A DNA stretch of 64,000 nucleotides from Oribacterium sp. P6A1 (GCF_000702885.1 NZ_JNKO01000006.1:141922-205921), one strand, 5' to 3'. Shown: positions 52,725-62,248, counted from the stretch's first letter. Notes: a model not told the origin generated them from the sequence alone. Made by a program: numbers and translations.

Positions 52725-55241
52725 ATGAAACAGAAAAATAATCGTGTAAATGCAGTAAAGAAGGATATGCAGCTCAGTCAGAGATTGTCACTGATCGTAG
52801 GTGCTGCTATATTGACGTGTCTTGTCGTTCTTACGACATTCATAACCATCATTTCCGGTAAAAAGCTGGATGCCTCTGCCGAAGAGCGATTTATGACCTT
52901 GTCTCAGCTTAATGCGAGTAAGATCAACGCTATTCTCGGAAGGACACAGGTTATTAACCAGAGTCTTGCCAATGCTATAGATCTTATAATCACTGATGAT
53001 GGCAATCCGGACGGTTATTTCGTAAACGACTTCAAGTCTGATGCGGGTTCACCTAAGGAGCTTAGTATCACCAATATGGATCTAAAGAGCCGTGTAACGG
53101 GAACGCCTATGACGCCTAACTGGTTTGAAGCCGAGGCCGTCATATTGGGCACATTGTACTCGAATGTAAAGAAAAATGACAATATCTATGGAATAGGTTT
53201 TTTCCTTGAACCAAGTGCATTTCCTGCAGGTGCGAGCGCATATGCCCCATATTTCAGTAAAGCTGATCTGGAAACCAATACCATAGAAAATTATACCTAT
53301 GACAGATATAAGGAAAAATCCTATTATGTAAGATCTCTTACTGAGGGTACCAACGGTTTCACCGATTCCTATGAGGCAGAGGGTGTCAATATGTGCACAT
53401 GTTTCTATCCTGTAAAGAAGGATGATGGCACAGTGATAGGTACCTTTATTATCGATATTTACTCCGACGTTTTCTCTACTATAAATGTTGAAGATCCTGA
53501 GTATCCGTCATTGTACAGTAATGTGATTAATGAAAATGAGAACATCCTTTATTCTTCACACACAAATGTTATAGGAAAACAGTTCAAGGATACAGTCAGT
53601 GAAGATGCTTATAACAAGATCAAGACAGAGCAGGAAAAGGGTGTAGAGTTTACCATCGTCACAACTTCAAGTTCAGGAAAGGTTCAGAGATTCTATAGTC
53701 CTCTTGTTATGGGCAATAAGACATGGTGGATCCAGACTGCGGTTTCAGTGTCTGAATATAACGCGGCATCCGATCTGATCAGAAACAGTATCCTTATAGC
53801 TACAGCAGTCATAGTTGTAATACTTTGTGTGCTTACTTATGCTATGATCAGCAAGAATCTGGCGCCTCTTAAGAAGATTTCAGATGCAGCCGAAAAAGTT
53901 GCACAGGGTAATTTCAACATTGATCTTAACTATGGCAGAAAGGATGAGATCGGAAATGCCATCAGCGGCATCGGAACTGTCATAGACAGAATTAAACATA
54001 TAATAGAAGATCTTCAGAATAAACTTGGTGAGATCAGCCGAGGAAACTTTACCACTGATCTAAGTGATAACGGTACGTATGTTGGAGCATATGCTCCGCT
54101 TCTTGACTCCATGCAGCAGATTACCAAGGAGCTTAACCAGACCATGCTAGATATCCGTCAGTCATCAGAACAGGTATCCAGCGGCGCAGAGCAGGTTTCA
54201 GACGGTGCACAGGCTCTTGCCCAGGGCTCCACTCAGCAGGCTTCATCGGTTGAGGAGCTTTCCGCTACCATGAATGAAATCTCCGACAAGATCAAGGTTA
54301 CAGCTTCCAAGGCCAAGGAGGCTTCTGATCTCGGTGCCGGCGCCGGTCAGGCTGTTCAGACTTCCAATGCAAAGATGGCAGAAATGTCAGCTGCCATGGA
54401 GGATATCGTTGAAAGATCAAATGAGATTTCCAAGATCATCAAGACCATCGATGATATCGCATTCCAGACCAATATCCTTTCTCTTAATGCTGCAATTGAG
54501 GCAGCCCGTGCAGGATCGGCAGGTAAGGGATTCGCGGTTGTTGCGGATGAGGTAGGAAATCTAGCCAAGAAATCTCAGGAAGCCGCACAGAATACGGCAC
54601 TTCTCATCGAGGAGACCATAGAGGCGGTACAGCGAGGCGGACGTATATCTGAAGAAACTGCAGAAGCATTGAATTCAGTGACAGAGAAGTCTATAAAGAT
54701 TACAAATCTTGTTGATGAGATTTCTGATGCTTCCAATGAGCAGGCAAAGGGTGTTGCTCAGGTCACTGAAGGAATCGATCAGATATCATCAGTTGTACAG
54801 ACAAACTCCGCAACTGCGCAGCAGTCTGCGGCAGCAGCAGAGGAACTCTCAGGACAGGCTAACATACTCAATGATCTTGTAAATAAATTCCAGTTAAAGG
54901 GTGTGGCATCAAGTTATACAGGTAAGAAGAAAAAAGCCGATTATGTTCCTCCTGTAATGACAGATGAGAACTCGAACAGTGACTATATACCGGATTCGGC
55001 ATATAAGAAAGCCAATGTTCCGGTGCCTAAGAAACCTGCGGACAAACCTGCAGCAAGCAGTGTAAAGCCGACAGCTCCTAAACCTGCAGCATCTAGGCCT
55101 GCAGCTCCTAAGCCATCGGCAGCTCCGGTTGGAGGCGGTGATGTATTTATCCCTTCAGATATGGATGGAATGGACTTAAGTAATGTAGATCCTGCATCAC
55201 TCAAGAAGTATTCTTCAAATAACGGAGCAGATAAGTATTGA
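52725..55241 (+). CDS. Methyl-accepting chemotaxis protein with a dCache-type sensor
   Basis: 838 residues: helix TM1 (about 25-48), a periplasmic-type dCache sensor (about 50-345; [16 protein letters not shown] and [14 protein letters not shown] are typical blocks), TM2 (about 350-372), HAMP (about 373-430) and the MA signalling domain (about 480-720) with the hairpin tip [17 protein letters not shown]. The last ~120 residues are a Pro/Ala/Lys-rich tail ending NNGADKY, unusual in receptors and lacking a CheR/CheB docking pentapeptide. The ligand is unknown. Confidence 0.93.
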   Translation: MKQKNNRVNAVKKDMQLSQRLSLIVGAAILTCLVVLTTFITIISGKKLDASAEERFMTLSQLNASKINAILGRTQVINQSLANAIDLIITDDGNPDGYFVNDFKSDAGSPKELSITNMDLKSRVTGTPMTPNWFEAEAVILGTLYSNVKKNDNIYGIGFFLEPSAFPAGASAYAPYFSKADLETNTIENYTYDRYKEKSYYVRSLTEGTNGFTDSYEAEGVNMCTCFYPVKKDDGTVIGTFIIDIYSDVFSTINVEDPEYPSLYSNVINENENILYSSHTNVIGKQFKDTVSEDAYNKIKTEQEKGVEFTIVTTSSSGKVQRFYSPLVMGNKTWWIQTAVSVSEYNAASDLIRNSILIATAVIVVILCVLTYAMISKNLAPLKKISDAAEKVAQGNFNIDLNYGRKDEIGNAISGIGTVIDRIKHIIEDLQNKLGEISRGNFTTDLSDNGTYVGAYAPLLDSMQQITKELNQTMLDIRQSSEQVSSGAEQVSDGAQALAQGSTQQASSVEELSATMNEISDKIKVTASKAKEASDLGAGAGQAVQTSNAKMAEMSAAMEDIVERSNEISKIIKTIDDIAFQTNILSLNAAIEAARAGSAGKGFAVVADEVGNLAKKSQEAAQNTALLIEETIEAVQRGGRISEETAEALNSVTEKSIKITNLVDEISDASNEQAKGVAQVTEGIDQISSVVQTNSATAQQSAAAAEELSGQANILNDLVNKFQLKGVASSYTGKKKKADYVPPVMTDENSNSDYIPDSAYKKANVPVPKKPADKPAASSVKPTAPKPAASRPAAPKPSAAPVGGGDVFIPSDMDGMDLSNVDPASLKKYSSNNGADKY

Positions 55242-55317
55242 TCGTAAATAACTGATTGGCAGATAGAATGATATGAGGTAGTGACCCTACTTTATATAAA
55301 CATCCCCAATGTGAAGG

Positions 55318-55358
55318 CAACCGCCATACGTTCCCCTAAAACGTGGCGGTTGTCCTTT
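55318..55358 (+). terminator. Terminator after the large chemoreceptor
   Basis: CAACCGCCA (55318-55326) pairs with TGGCGGTTG (55344-55352), with inner ACGTT/AACGT pairing, followed by TCCTTTT. Confidence 0.85.
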
Positions 55359-55419
55359 TGCGCTAAATATATCCTTAATATATTGGGCCTGCACAATAGT
55401 ATATATAATCATAATTTAA

Positions 55420-55458
55420 AAGGCTGCCGGATTACGATAAACGTAACTCGACAGCCTT
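55420..55458 (-). terminator. Terminator-like hairpin after the SH3-like gene
   Basis: AAGGCTG (55420-55426) and CAGCCTT (55452-55458) with further inner pairing around ATTACG/CGTAA. On the minus strand it is followed by TTTAAATTAT. It lies seven bases past the SH3-like gene's stop. Confidence 0.7.
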
Positions 55459-55464
55459 ATATCA

Positions 55465-56514
55465 TTATTCGGCGTTGTCTCCCTTTTTCTTTTTCTTTCC
55501 GCCGATCTTGATTTTTGCAAGCTTGATCTTCGGAAGAGAAATCTTAGGGATAGGAAGTTTGAAACCTTTTTTCTTCTTCCCGCCGCTATCACCTTCGTCA
55601 GGAGGTGTTTCTTCTTCGCTTTTAGCTTTTTTCTTTAGCTTCAATTTCCGGATAAGGATCATCGCTCCTGCAACAAGTACTTCCAGAAGTATGACTGTGA
55701 TAAAACCGATAAAGAAAGAAACTATAGAGAAACCGCCGGATTTCTCTTCAGGAGCTTCAGTTTCGGTTTCGGATTCCGGTACAATGATGTTTCCGTCTTC
55801 ATCGGTTTCCATCGGAATGGGCTCACCGTTCTCATTGGTCTCCATATATACTTCGATAACAGGAGAACCGTCTTCTCTGGTCTCAACTTCGGTTGATTCA
55901 GCTGTTTCAGCAGCCTTTGTACCGCCTTTTTTTGCCTCAGCAGCATTACTTTCTTCTGCGGCTTTAAGTTCTTCGGGAGTAAGAGAGTTGAAAGAAACAG
56001 GAGTTCCGGAACCGTTTACCTTTACGAATTCTTTACCCCAGTTTCCGTTAAACTTATCTTCTACAACTTCTTTTGCGGTTTTAGCCTGAATGGTAGACAA
56101 GTCGGAAAGCTTAACATAACCTTCTTTAAGATCTGCATAATTAACGAATCCCCAGGAAATACCGGATTCATCGGTAGCTTCGTCCAAAACATGAAGTATG
56201 GTATTTTTCGGAATAGGAATGTTAATGCTTAAGGCGCTTTCGGAAGAGGCCTGCTGATACAACTTGGTACCTTCGTCACCGCTTACTATCACATAGTAGG
56301 AATTATCAGGGGGCGGTGCGGTGGTCTCTTCTATAGTCGCTTCAGTTTCCGGGTTTTCTCCGTCTTCAGAGGATTCTCCTTCGGCGGTGCTTTCATCGGC
56401 TTCTGTTTCAACTTCTTCTTGAGCATCCGGAGCGGCAAAGCTATGTACAGGATATGAAATTACAGCAGTCGCTGTTCCCATAAGAAACAGTGGCATAAGA
56501 AATTTTTTCTTCAT
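55465..56514 (-). CDS. Exported SH3-like membrane protein with basic cytoplasmic tail
   Basis: 349 residues from the ATG at 56514. A signal peptide (KKKFLMPLFLMGTATAVISY...SFA) is followed by an acidic Glu/Thr-rich stretch, a bacterial SH3-like domain (about 75-150; KLYQQASSESALSI, GWYVKLSDL-like GYVKLSDL), a second acidic Thr/Glu-rich stretch, one membrane helix (about 262-288) and a tail rich in Lys with repeated PKI units (LPIPKISLPKIKLAKIKI). Ligand and role are unknown; SH3-like domains often bind wall peptides. It follows the small receptor gene by 64 bases. Confidence 0.75.
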   Translation of the reverse strand: MKKKFLMPLFLMGTATAVISYPVHSFAAPDAQEEVETEADESTAEGESSEDGENPETEATIEETTAPPPDNSYYVIVSGDEGTKLYQQASSESALSINIPIPKNTILHVLDEATDESGISWGFVNYADLKEGYVKLSDLSTIQAKTAKEVVEDKFNGNWGKEFVKVNGSGTPVSFNSLTPEELKAAEESNAAEAKKGGTKAAETAESTEVETREDGSPVIEVYMETNENGEPIPMETDEDGNIIVPESETETEAPEEKSGGFSIVSFFIGFITVILLEVLVAGAMILIRKLKLKKKAKSEEETPPDEGDSGGKKKKGFKLPIPKISLPKIKLAKIKIGGKKKKKGDNAE

Positions 56515-56578
56515 AATAGTATAAACCCGCTCTATTTTGTGTCTCAAATTACTATGCAAGTCCGAACATCATGAAAAA

Positions 56579-57241
56579 TCAAACTTCTTCATTTTTTGAA
56601 ATGGAAAGAGAAGACACAATGGACTGTATCTTGTTCACAACACGCTCGATCTTTCCTGTTGCATCGGAGCTGGCGTCGGACAGCTTTTTAACTTCTTCGG
56701 CAACTACGGCAAAGCCACGACCTGCCTGACCGACACGGGCAGCTTCAATACTTGCATTGATTGCTACGATCTTCTGACGTTTCTGAATGTCCTTCAGATT
56801 ATTTGTACTGGTAATGACCTCTTTTACAAGTTTCACAGTTTGACTAAGACCATCGGAGAGATTGGAAAGAACATTTCCGTTGGCATAATTAAAGTACTGT
56901 GACTGGATGAAGTTATTGATGAGTTCTTCAAGCAGCTTTACGGCTAAAGCAGTATTCAAAGCAGCTCCGCTTGAGGATTCCGTAACTGTAGCGGTTCCAA
57001 TAACAGAGTCGTTCAATATGATATCGAAATTGATGCCTCTTGAAGAGGAGTCTGTGGAATCAAACTCTCCTAATTCATCATCAGCGGCAGTACCCTGACC
57101 TGCCCCGGGATCTTCAGAAGAAGTGGATACAATGGTCTCGCCATCGGTGCCCTTTATCATGACATCCGATCCTGTAAGGTCAGACCAGCTTTTGATAATG
57201 GAAGAGAGTTCCGTTAAGTTACAGAATTCGTTGATTTTCAT
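56579..57241 (-). CDS. Very small soluble chemoreceptor-like protein
   Basis: 220 residues without a membrane helix. The N-terminal ~115 residues form a small sensor-like domain (LSSIIKSWSDLTGSDVMI; FDIILNDSVIGTATV). The rest is a shortened MA domain keeping the receptor tip IVAINASIEAARVGQAGRGFAVVAEEV (about residues 158-184). The signalling helices are far shorter than usual, and methylation helices appear to be missing. ACAAGGAGAC precedes the ATG. It could sit in cytoplasmic arrays or act as a CheW/CheA modulator; function is inferred. Confidence 0.8.
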   Translation of the reverse strand: MKINEFCNLTELSSIIKSWSDLTGSDVMIKGTDGETIVSTSSEDPGAGQGTAADDELGEFDSTDSSSRGINFDIILNDSVIGTATVTESSSGAALNTALAVKLLEELINNFIQSQYFNYANGNVLSNLSDGLSQTVKLVKEVITSTNNLKDIQKRQKIVAINASIEAARVGQAGRGFAVVAEEVKKLSDASSDATGKIERVVNKIQSIVSSLSISKNEEV

Positions 57242-57578
57242 AATTTGCGTCTCCTTGTATTCTAAAAGAAAGATATACTAAATTTTCTGTTAAAATGAAG
57301 TATTCGTTCACTGATCACTAAGTAATTATTCGGCTTATTGGCATAAATTCATAAGGCATAAGAGGAGGGTGACGGATATTTATTTTTATGAATGATATTG
57401 ACAAAATTATACAGTCCGGGTAATAAGAGGAAATAAAGGTTTAGCCCTTCGTCCTGTTGTTGTGGGTATAGATTCGGGCAATGTATACGACCTTAGTGCG
57501 AAGCAGTGTGCGGGATTAGTGATAGTTTGATATCATTTTTTACATAAAGAATGATTGAGAAAAAAATTTTATCATGTT
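57242..57578 (+). other. Gene-free region with promoter and candidate structured leader RNA
   Basis: No convincing protein gene. TTGACA (57399-57404), 17 bases, then TAATAA (57422-57427) form a good housekeeping promoter. The following ~145 bases contain pairing segments (CTTCG with CGAAG, GTATA with TATAC), a TGATATCA palindrome and a T-run, and lead to the terminator at 57579. This looks like a leader or small RNA upstream of the transporter. Confidence 0.45.
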
Positions 57579-57617
57579 AAAATGGACTCGTATTATAAAT
57601 ACGTGTCCATTTTTTTG
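57579..57617 (+). terminator. Intrinsic terminator or attenuator upstream of the 2HCT transporter
   Basis: AAAATGGAC (57579-57587) pairs with GTCCATTTT (57605-57613), with inner CGTATT/AATACG, then more Ts. It sits ~95 bases before the transporter ATG on the same strand, so it would end a transcript begun at the 57399 promoter. Confidence 0.82.
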
Positions 57618-57709
57618 ATGGACAAAATTTTTTCCGGAATAAACCGGAACGTCATATTTCAAAAAGAAGTGAGCTGCTTCACTTCAATTTTTAAGGGGGA
57701 TTTTTTAAT

Positions 57710-59047
57710 ATGGCAGACAACAAACACGCAAGAACCGGGCTTTGGCTCGGCGGTCAGCCTGCATGGCTGGCAGTTATTTGTATCATTCTCGTACTTGCAC
57801 CTATGTACATTACAAAGGCAAGCGATGATGGTCCTAAGATGATCGCAGCTACTACCATGGCTTCAGTACTTGGTATCTGCTTCGGTCTCGCTGTTATTTT
57901 TAACGAGCTTGGTGAGAGAATACCTATCTGGAACACATATATCGGTGGCGGTCTTCTTCTTACATTCTTCGGTGTAGCTATCCTTAAGCAGTTCGGTCTC
58001 ATTCCTGAGGCAGGACTTGATGCTATCAATTCATTTATTTCAGATGATGCAAACTTCCTTGAGCTGTTCATCATCATGCTGATTTGTGGATCAGTTCTTT
58101 CTCTTGAGAGGGATATCCTGTTAAAGTCATTTGCAGGTTACATTCCTGCTATTCTTGGCGGTCTCCTTGTTGCAACTATTTTCGGAGGCGTTACAGGTGC
58201 TATCTTCGGTATTCCTTTCAAGGATACACTCATTAAGTACACACTTCCAATCATGGGCGGTGGAAACGGTGCCGGTGCCGTACCTCTTTCACAGATTTAC
58301 GAGCAGGTAACTGGCGATGCGGCAGCTAATTACTATTCATTCGCAATCATCGTTCTTACAATCGCTAACATTTTCTGTATCATCGCATCAGCAGGTCTTA
58401 ATGCTCTCGGTGAGAAGGTTCCTGCACTTACAGGTGATAAGAAGACTCTTATCCGTGGTTCAGAGAATCTTGTAAGAGATGATGAGAAGGTTTCAACAGA
58501 CAATACTGACCTTGCAGGTGCGCTTCTTCTTGCATTCGCATGTTTCTCAGTTGGTGAGCTTATGGCCGGCAAGTTCCTTCCAAAGATCGCAGGCGCAGCT
58601 ATCCATAAGTATGCTTACATGATCATCTTCGTAGTTATCCTTGCCGCTACAGGTAAGATTCCTGCAAGAGTTCGTGCAGGTGCAAAGAGACTTCAGAGCT
58701 TCTTCTCAGGACAGCTTGGTATCATCATCATGGTTGGTATGGGTGCTGATTTCAACCTTGCAGAGCTTTTCAATGCAGTATCTCCATCAAATATCCTTAT
58801 GGCGCTTATGATCGTTGTAGGTGCAGTTATCGGTTCAGGTGCAGTTGGTTACCTTGTAGGTTTCTATCCTATCGATACAGCTATCACAGCAGGTCTTTGC
58901 ATGGCTAACAGAGGTGGAAACGGTGACCTTGCTTGTCTCGGTGCTGCAGATCGTATGGATCTCATTGCATATTCACAGCTTTCATCACGTCTTGGTGGTG
59001 GTATAGTTCTTATCATCGCATCTTTCGTATTCTCATTCATGCTGTAA
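57710..59047 (+). CDS. 2-hydroxycarboxylate (citrate/malate type) transporter, CitS family
   Basis: 445 residues with about 11 membrane helices. The two family re-entrant motifs are visible: MGGGNGAGAVPLSQIYEQ in the first half and CMANRGGNGDLACLGAADR followed by SQLSSRLGGGIVLI near the end. CitS/MaeP/CimH proteins import citrate, malate or related acids with Na+ or H+, or exchange them for lactate. Codon choice looks biased toward highly expressed genes. GGGGGA precedes the ATG. No metabolic partner genes are adjacent. Confidence 0.9.
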   Translation: MADNKHARTGLWLGGQPAWLAVICIILVLAPMYITKASDDGPKMIAATTMASVLGICFGLAVIFNELGERIPIWNTYIGGGLLLTFFGVAILKQFGLIPEAGLDAINSFISDDANFLELFIIMLICGSVLSLERDILLKSFAGYIPAILGGLLVATIFGGVTGAIFGIPFKDTLIKYTLPIMGGGNGAGAVPLSQIYEQVTGDAAANYYSFAIIVLTIANIFCIIASAGLNALGEKVPALTGDKKTLIRGSENLVRDDEKVSTDNTDLAGALLLAFACFSVGELMAGKFLPKIAGAAIHKYAYMIIFVVILAATGKIPARVRAGAKRLQSFFSGQLGIIIMVGMGADFNLAELFNAVSPSNILMALMIVVGAVIGSGAVGYLVGFYPIDTAITAGLCMANRGGNGDLACLGAADRMDLIAYSQLSSRLGGGIVLIIASFVFSFML

Positions 59048-59384
59048 TAAAGAGATCGTATTTCGATTCAGGGATTATATGGTTCATCAATGATGAATAT
59101 ATACAATATCGTCAAAACTATTTAAGCAGCTGGTTTTGTATTTCAAGAGGCATTCCGTTTGGAGTGTCTCTTTTTTTCGCGATAAGGCGGTCATGCGGAC
59201 GCTGTGCTCGCACAAGCGGACATAGGACCGCCAACGCGAAATCGACCATCAAAGATGGGAGATTAAAGATAAGGCGGTCATGCGGACGCTGTGCTCGCAC
59301 AAGAGAAATCCTCTTACTACACCTTTACTAATATGATATAATCCTTCGTATTGCATGAAATAAAATCAACAGGGGGAAGTTTTA
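59048..59384. repeat. Intergenic region with a long hairpin and a 36-bp exact direct repeat
   Basis: No gene. From about 59173 to 59242 a palindrome forms (TTTCGC...GCGAAA outer, GGCGGTC/GACCGCC inner, GTGCTCGCAC within). Its left 36 bases (59181-59216, beginning GATAAGGCGGTCATG) recur exactly at 59268-59303 after a 51-base spacer; the second copy lacks the right palindrome arm. A repetitive extragenic unit with partial duplication is the simplest reading. Confidence 0.8.
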
Positions 59385-60269
59385 ATGATAGTTTATTACA
59401 AGAGGATGACCAATCTTCTTATGGCTGCTGGAGCAGTGATTGGAGCTGTTTTGGGTTGGATTCATTTTGAGGGTAACATTTTAAACAATGAAAACAAGAC
59501 AGCGGTTTTTGTTTTTGCTCTTTTTATTTTTGCAGGTATTATTGTGTTTCGATTTGTTGGTGCTATCGTTGCCAGCAAGAAGCTTAAGAAAGTTCAGGCA
59601 ATCCTTTATAGAGAGGCTGATCCAAAACGCTTTTTAGAGACATTTGAACCTGTAAATGAAAAGGTTCCTCATAATCTTGCGGAATATGCCAATGGACAGA
59701 ACTGGATATCATACGCTAAGGAAGCGCTGGGAGATTTCGACGGAGCCTTTGATGCTATCAAGGATCTCAAACCTAACGAGCTGAAAATCCATGCTCTGAC
59801 AACTTCAGCACTTATAGTCAATCAGAAGACGAATCTTCAGATACTCAAAAGAGATTATGAAGCAGCGGAATTTCAGATTGAGGATCTTAAACATTTAAAG
59901 GAGCTTGCGGATAAGAGAGCGAAGATGCTGGCAGGAAATCTGGAACAGCAGATAAAGGTCCATGAAGCAAGAATTGCAGCAGCAAAGGGTTCAGAGGATG
60001 CTGATATAAAATATCTTGAAGAAGAAATTCAGTATGCAACCAATGAAATCTATAAAAAAGAGATGCAATTGGAAGTGGCGGAATACTATCTTCGTAAGGG
60101 TAAGGAAGATAAAGCTGAATTTGATAAAGCTATGGAGCTTCTAAAGGATATCATAAAGGAACCGAAAGGCTTATATACCGAAACAAAAGCGACTGAGCTT
60201 ATGGAACATCCTGAAAAGATGGTCACCTATGACGAAGATAATGACGGTTTTGTTGTTATCATAGAATGA
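59385..60269 (+). CDS. Unrecognised membrane protein with cytoplasmic coiled-coil domain
   Basis: 294 residues. Two membrane helices (about 9-27 and 40-62) are followed by a long soluble part, mostly helical, with a coiled coil around 150-240 (LQILKRDYEAAEFQIEDLKH; MLAGNLEQQIKVHEARIAAA). The helices might form TPR-like pairs (YAKEALGDFDGAFDAIKDLK). No catalytic motif is seen. ACAGGGGGAAG precedes the ATG, and a terminator lies just downstream. Confidence 0.7.
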   Translation: MIVYYKRMTNLLMAAGAVIGAVLGWIHFEGNILNNENKTAVFVFALFIFAGIIVFRFVGAIVASKKLKKVQAILYREADPKRFLETFEPVNEKVPHNLAEYANGQNWISYAKEALGDFDGAFDAIKDLKPNELKIHALTTSALIVNQKTNLQILKRDYEAAEFQIEDLKHLKELADKRAKMLAGNLEQQIKVHEARIAAAKGSEDADIKYLEEEIQYATNEIYKKEMQLEVAEYYLRKGKEDKAEFDKAMELLKDIIKEPKGLYTETKATELMEHPEKMVTYDEDNDGFVVIIE

Positions 60270-60301
60270 TATATGATTTATATTTGATTACTTTTTCTTA
60301 C

Positions 60302-60337
60302 AAACTCCTGAGATTTGGTTCCCGGGAGTTTTTTTAT
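60302..60337 (+). terminator. Terminator after the coiled-coil membrane protein
   Basis: AAACTCC at 60302 pairs with GGGAGTTT near 60324-60331, followed by a run of T. Confidence 0.78.
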
Positions 60338-60426
60338 GTTAGAATTCAGAAAAAATAAGCTTTATATAAAAATAAAGGATTCAGAAAAAATTGTTGATAA
60401 ATGTGTCGGCAATTTCGGAGGTTTAA

Positions 60427-61644
60427 ATGAAAAGAAATATCAGAAGTACTGTTTTTACGGCAGCTATAGCAGTGACAATGATGATTCAGACCATATCGGG
60501 TACTGTGGTTTATGCAGAAACCGGTCCTTCAAAGGGAACAGAAAGCTTTGATATAAATATACAAAGTCAGGGGCCTTCTGTCCCGACATCAGCGATGACT
60601 TCTTCAAATACAACAGCCTTAGCTTCAGACGAAACAAGTCCTTTCAGTACCAATGTTTACGGTACTCCTGTAAACGGATACTATTGTGACGCTGTAACAA
60701 CATATACTTATGAAGACCTTCAATCAGATATCAGTAAATTTACATCGGAATACGGTGAGTATGTCAAGACGAAAGCACTGGGTGTCACAGCTGATGACAG
60801 AAATATCTATGAGCTTATAGTGGGAAACAGTGAGGCTGAAAATCAGATTCTTCTTATAGGTGCAATGCATGGAAGAGAATATATTACGACTCAGCTTATC
60901 ATGAGACAGCTCCACAGCCTGCTGACACAGGCTAAGACCGGCGGAAATATAAACGGTCAGACTGTTTCTTCATTACTTGAAAAAACCTGTATATATGTGA
61001 TTCCGATGAATAATCCCGATGGAGTGACCCTGAGTCAGTTTGGCGAGGCAAAGGTTAATAAACAGGAGAATATCGCAAATCTCAGGGCAATGATAAATCA
61101 TGATAAGGAGAGAGAAGGATATACCGGTAATACGGACTGGTATTACAGAAGGTGGAAAAATAATATAAACGGTGTGGATATAAACAGGAATTTCTCTTTT
61201 GGATGGGAACAGCTTGATGATTCAAGATATTTTCCTTCCTACGAATACTATAAGGGGGCATCTGCTGAATCCGAAGCAGAAACAAAGGCTCTGATTGAAG
61301 TACTGAATGGTACCAATATAGATGAGGTAATAAACTATCATGCCCAGGGAGGCGTAATATACTGGTCATTCGGTGCTGCTCCGGAGGCTGTTGAAAAGAG
61401 AAGTAAGGAACTGGCAGAACTTGTAAAGTCTGAGACAGGATATATCCTGGGATCTGAGTCTGCCAATAAGAACAGTAAAGGTTCCGGCGCATACAAGGAA
61501 TATATAGCCTTGAAGGGTATACCTTCAGTGACTATAGAGGTTGGGCTTGGTTCCTGCCCACTTCCTGATACTGATATAGATGGCATATGGGAAAAGAATC
61601 ATAATGTTCTAAACAGTCTTATATATGAACTAAATAATCATTAA
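60427..61644 (+). CDS. Exported M14-family zinc carboxypeptidase
   Basis: 405 residues. A signal peptide (about 1-30, ending VVYAE) and an S/T-rich linker precede an M14 domain (about 85-400). Zinc ligands are in AMHGREY and NYHAQGG; GVDINRNFSFGW holds the substrate-binding Arg; TIEVGLG holds the catalytic Glu. The enzyme removes C-terminal residues, plausibly from wall peptides (gamma-D-Glu-diaminopimelate type) or dietary peptides; the specificity cannot be read here. CGGAGG precedes the ATG. Confidence 0.9.
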   Translation: MKRNIRSTVFTAAIAVTMMIQTISGTVVYAETGPSKGTESFDINIQSQGPSVPTSAMTSSNTTALASDETSPFSTNVYGTPVNGYYCDAVTTYTYEDLQSDISKFTSEYGEYVKTKALGVTADDRNIYELIVGNSEAENQILLIGAMHGREYITTQLIMRQLHSLLTQAKTGGNINGQTVSSLLEKTCIYVIPMNNPDGVTLSQFGEAKVNKQENIANLRAMINHDKEREGYTGNTDWYYRRWKNNINGVDINRNFSFGWEQLDDSRYFPSYEYYKGASAESEAETKALIEVLNGTNIDEVINYHAQGGVIYWSFGAAPEAVEKRSKELAELVKSETGYILGSESANKNSKGSGAYKEYIALKGIPSVTIEVGLGSCPLPDTDIDGIWEKNHNVLNSLIYELNNH

Positions 61645-62042
61645 ACAGACCGGAATGTCCGGATTGTCAATATGAGATATATTTTGGCAGGATAAGCTGT
61701 TAGGATAGTGAAAAATGTATAAAATTTCATGTTACTGTTCACACCCCTACTATTTCATATTGTTAAAAATGCTGAATTTAAAAATTTAATTTTCAAAGGA
61801 TCCGAGACGCTGTTGTGGACAGCCTCTCGGATTTTTTAAATTAACTCCTATATCATCTGTGTAATCCACAATTCGCGGTTTATTCTGGTCCATATGTCAG
61901 AAAATGTGGAAATCCATGTCCGATTTTTTCCGGTTTCTGACGAATCATAAGCTTATACACATGTCATTTTGACGGAATGTCAAATCCTTGAAATTCGCGT
62001 AAAATCGAGCTTTTTGCTATACTTTTTTCAGGAGTAACAGTC
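61645..62042. other. Gap containing the left end of the IS66-type element
   Basis: Holds the left terminal repeat GTTACTGTTCACA (61731-61743), a strong hairpin terminator (61800-61837) and the leader of the element's first gene, whose AGGAG lies near 62030. No further gene is seen. Confidence 0.7.
61800..61837 (+). terminator. Strong hairpin terminator just inside the IS66-type element
   Basis: ATCCGAG (61800-61806) pairs with CTCGGAT (61826-61832), with inner GCTGT/ACAGC, followed by six Ts. It would stop transcription from the carboxypeptidase gene entering the transposase. Confidence 0.85.
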
Positions 62043-62246
62043 ATGGGAAAACAGGAAGAAAAAATTATAGCAATGCAGGAACAGCTAATCAAAGGATATG
62101 AGAAACAGATAGCTGGTCTTGAGGAAGAGAATAAATCACTTACAGAGTTAAATGAACAACTGAAAGAACTCTTGGAATTGCAGGAAAAGGAGCTATCGTT
62201 TTTTAACGGTATACTTGATAAGGCTAAAAAGAAATTTAAATTTTGA
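62043..62246 (+). CDS. Small coiled-coil protein of the IS66-type element
   Basis: 67 residues, almost entirely heptad-patterned (MQEQLIKGYEKQIAGLEEEN, LTELNEQLKELLELQ) with a Lys-rich end. It is preceded by AGGAG and its stop lies two bases before the transposase ATG, so the two are probably co-translated. Function is unknown; it could help the transposase multimerise. Confidence 0.7.
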   Translation: MGKQEEKIIAMQEQLIKGYEKQIAGLEEENKSLTELNEQLKELLELQEKELSFFNGILDKAKKKFKF

Positions 62247-62248
62247 CT

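Noticed and set aside
57327..57350. GCCGAATA and GCCAATAA on the minus strand as a sigma-28 promoter for the small receptor
   Set aside because: One needs an inserted base and the other lacks a good minus-35; kept out of the promoter list as too weak.
57425..57531. Short open frame in the transporter leader (phrase LRPVVVGIDSGN)
   Set aside because: No ATG or ribosome-binding site, stops close by on both sides, and no recognised family; more likely RNA structure.
59181..59303. Two 36-bp exact repeats separated by 51 bases look like a minimal CRISPR array
   Set aside because: Only two copies, the spacer continues the palindrome of the first copy, no leader or cas genes are nearby, and a REP-like explanation is simpler.
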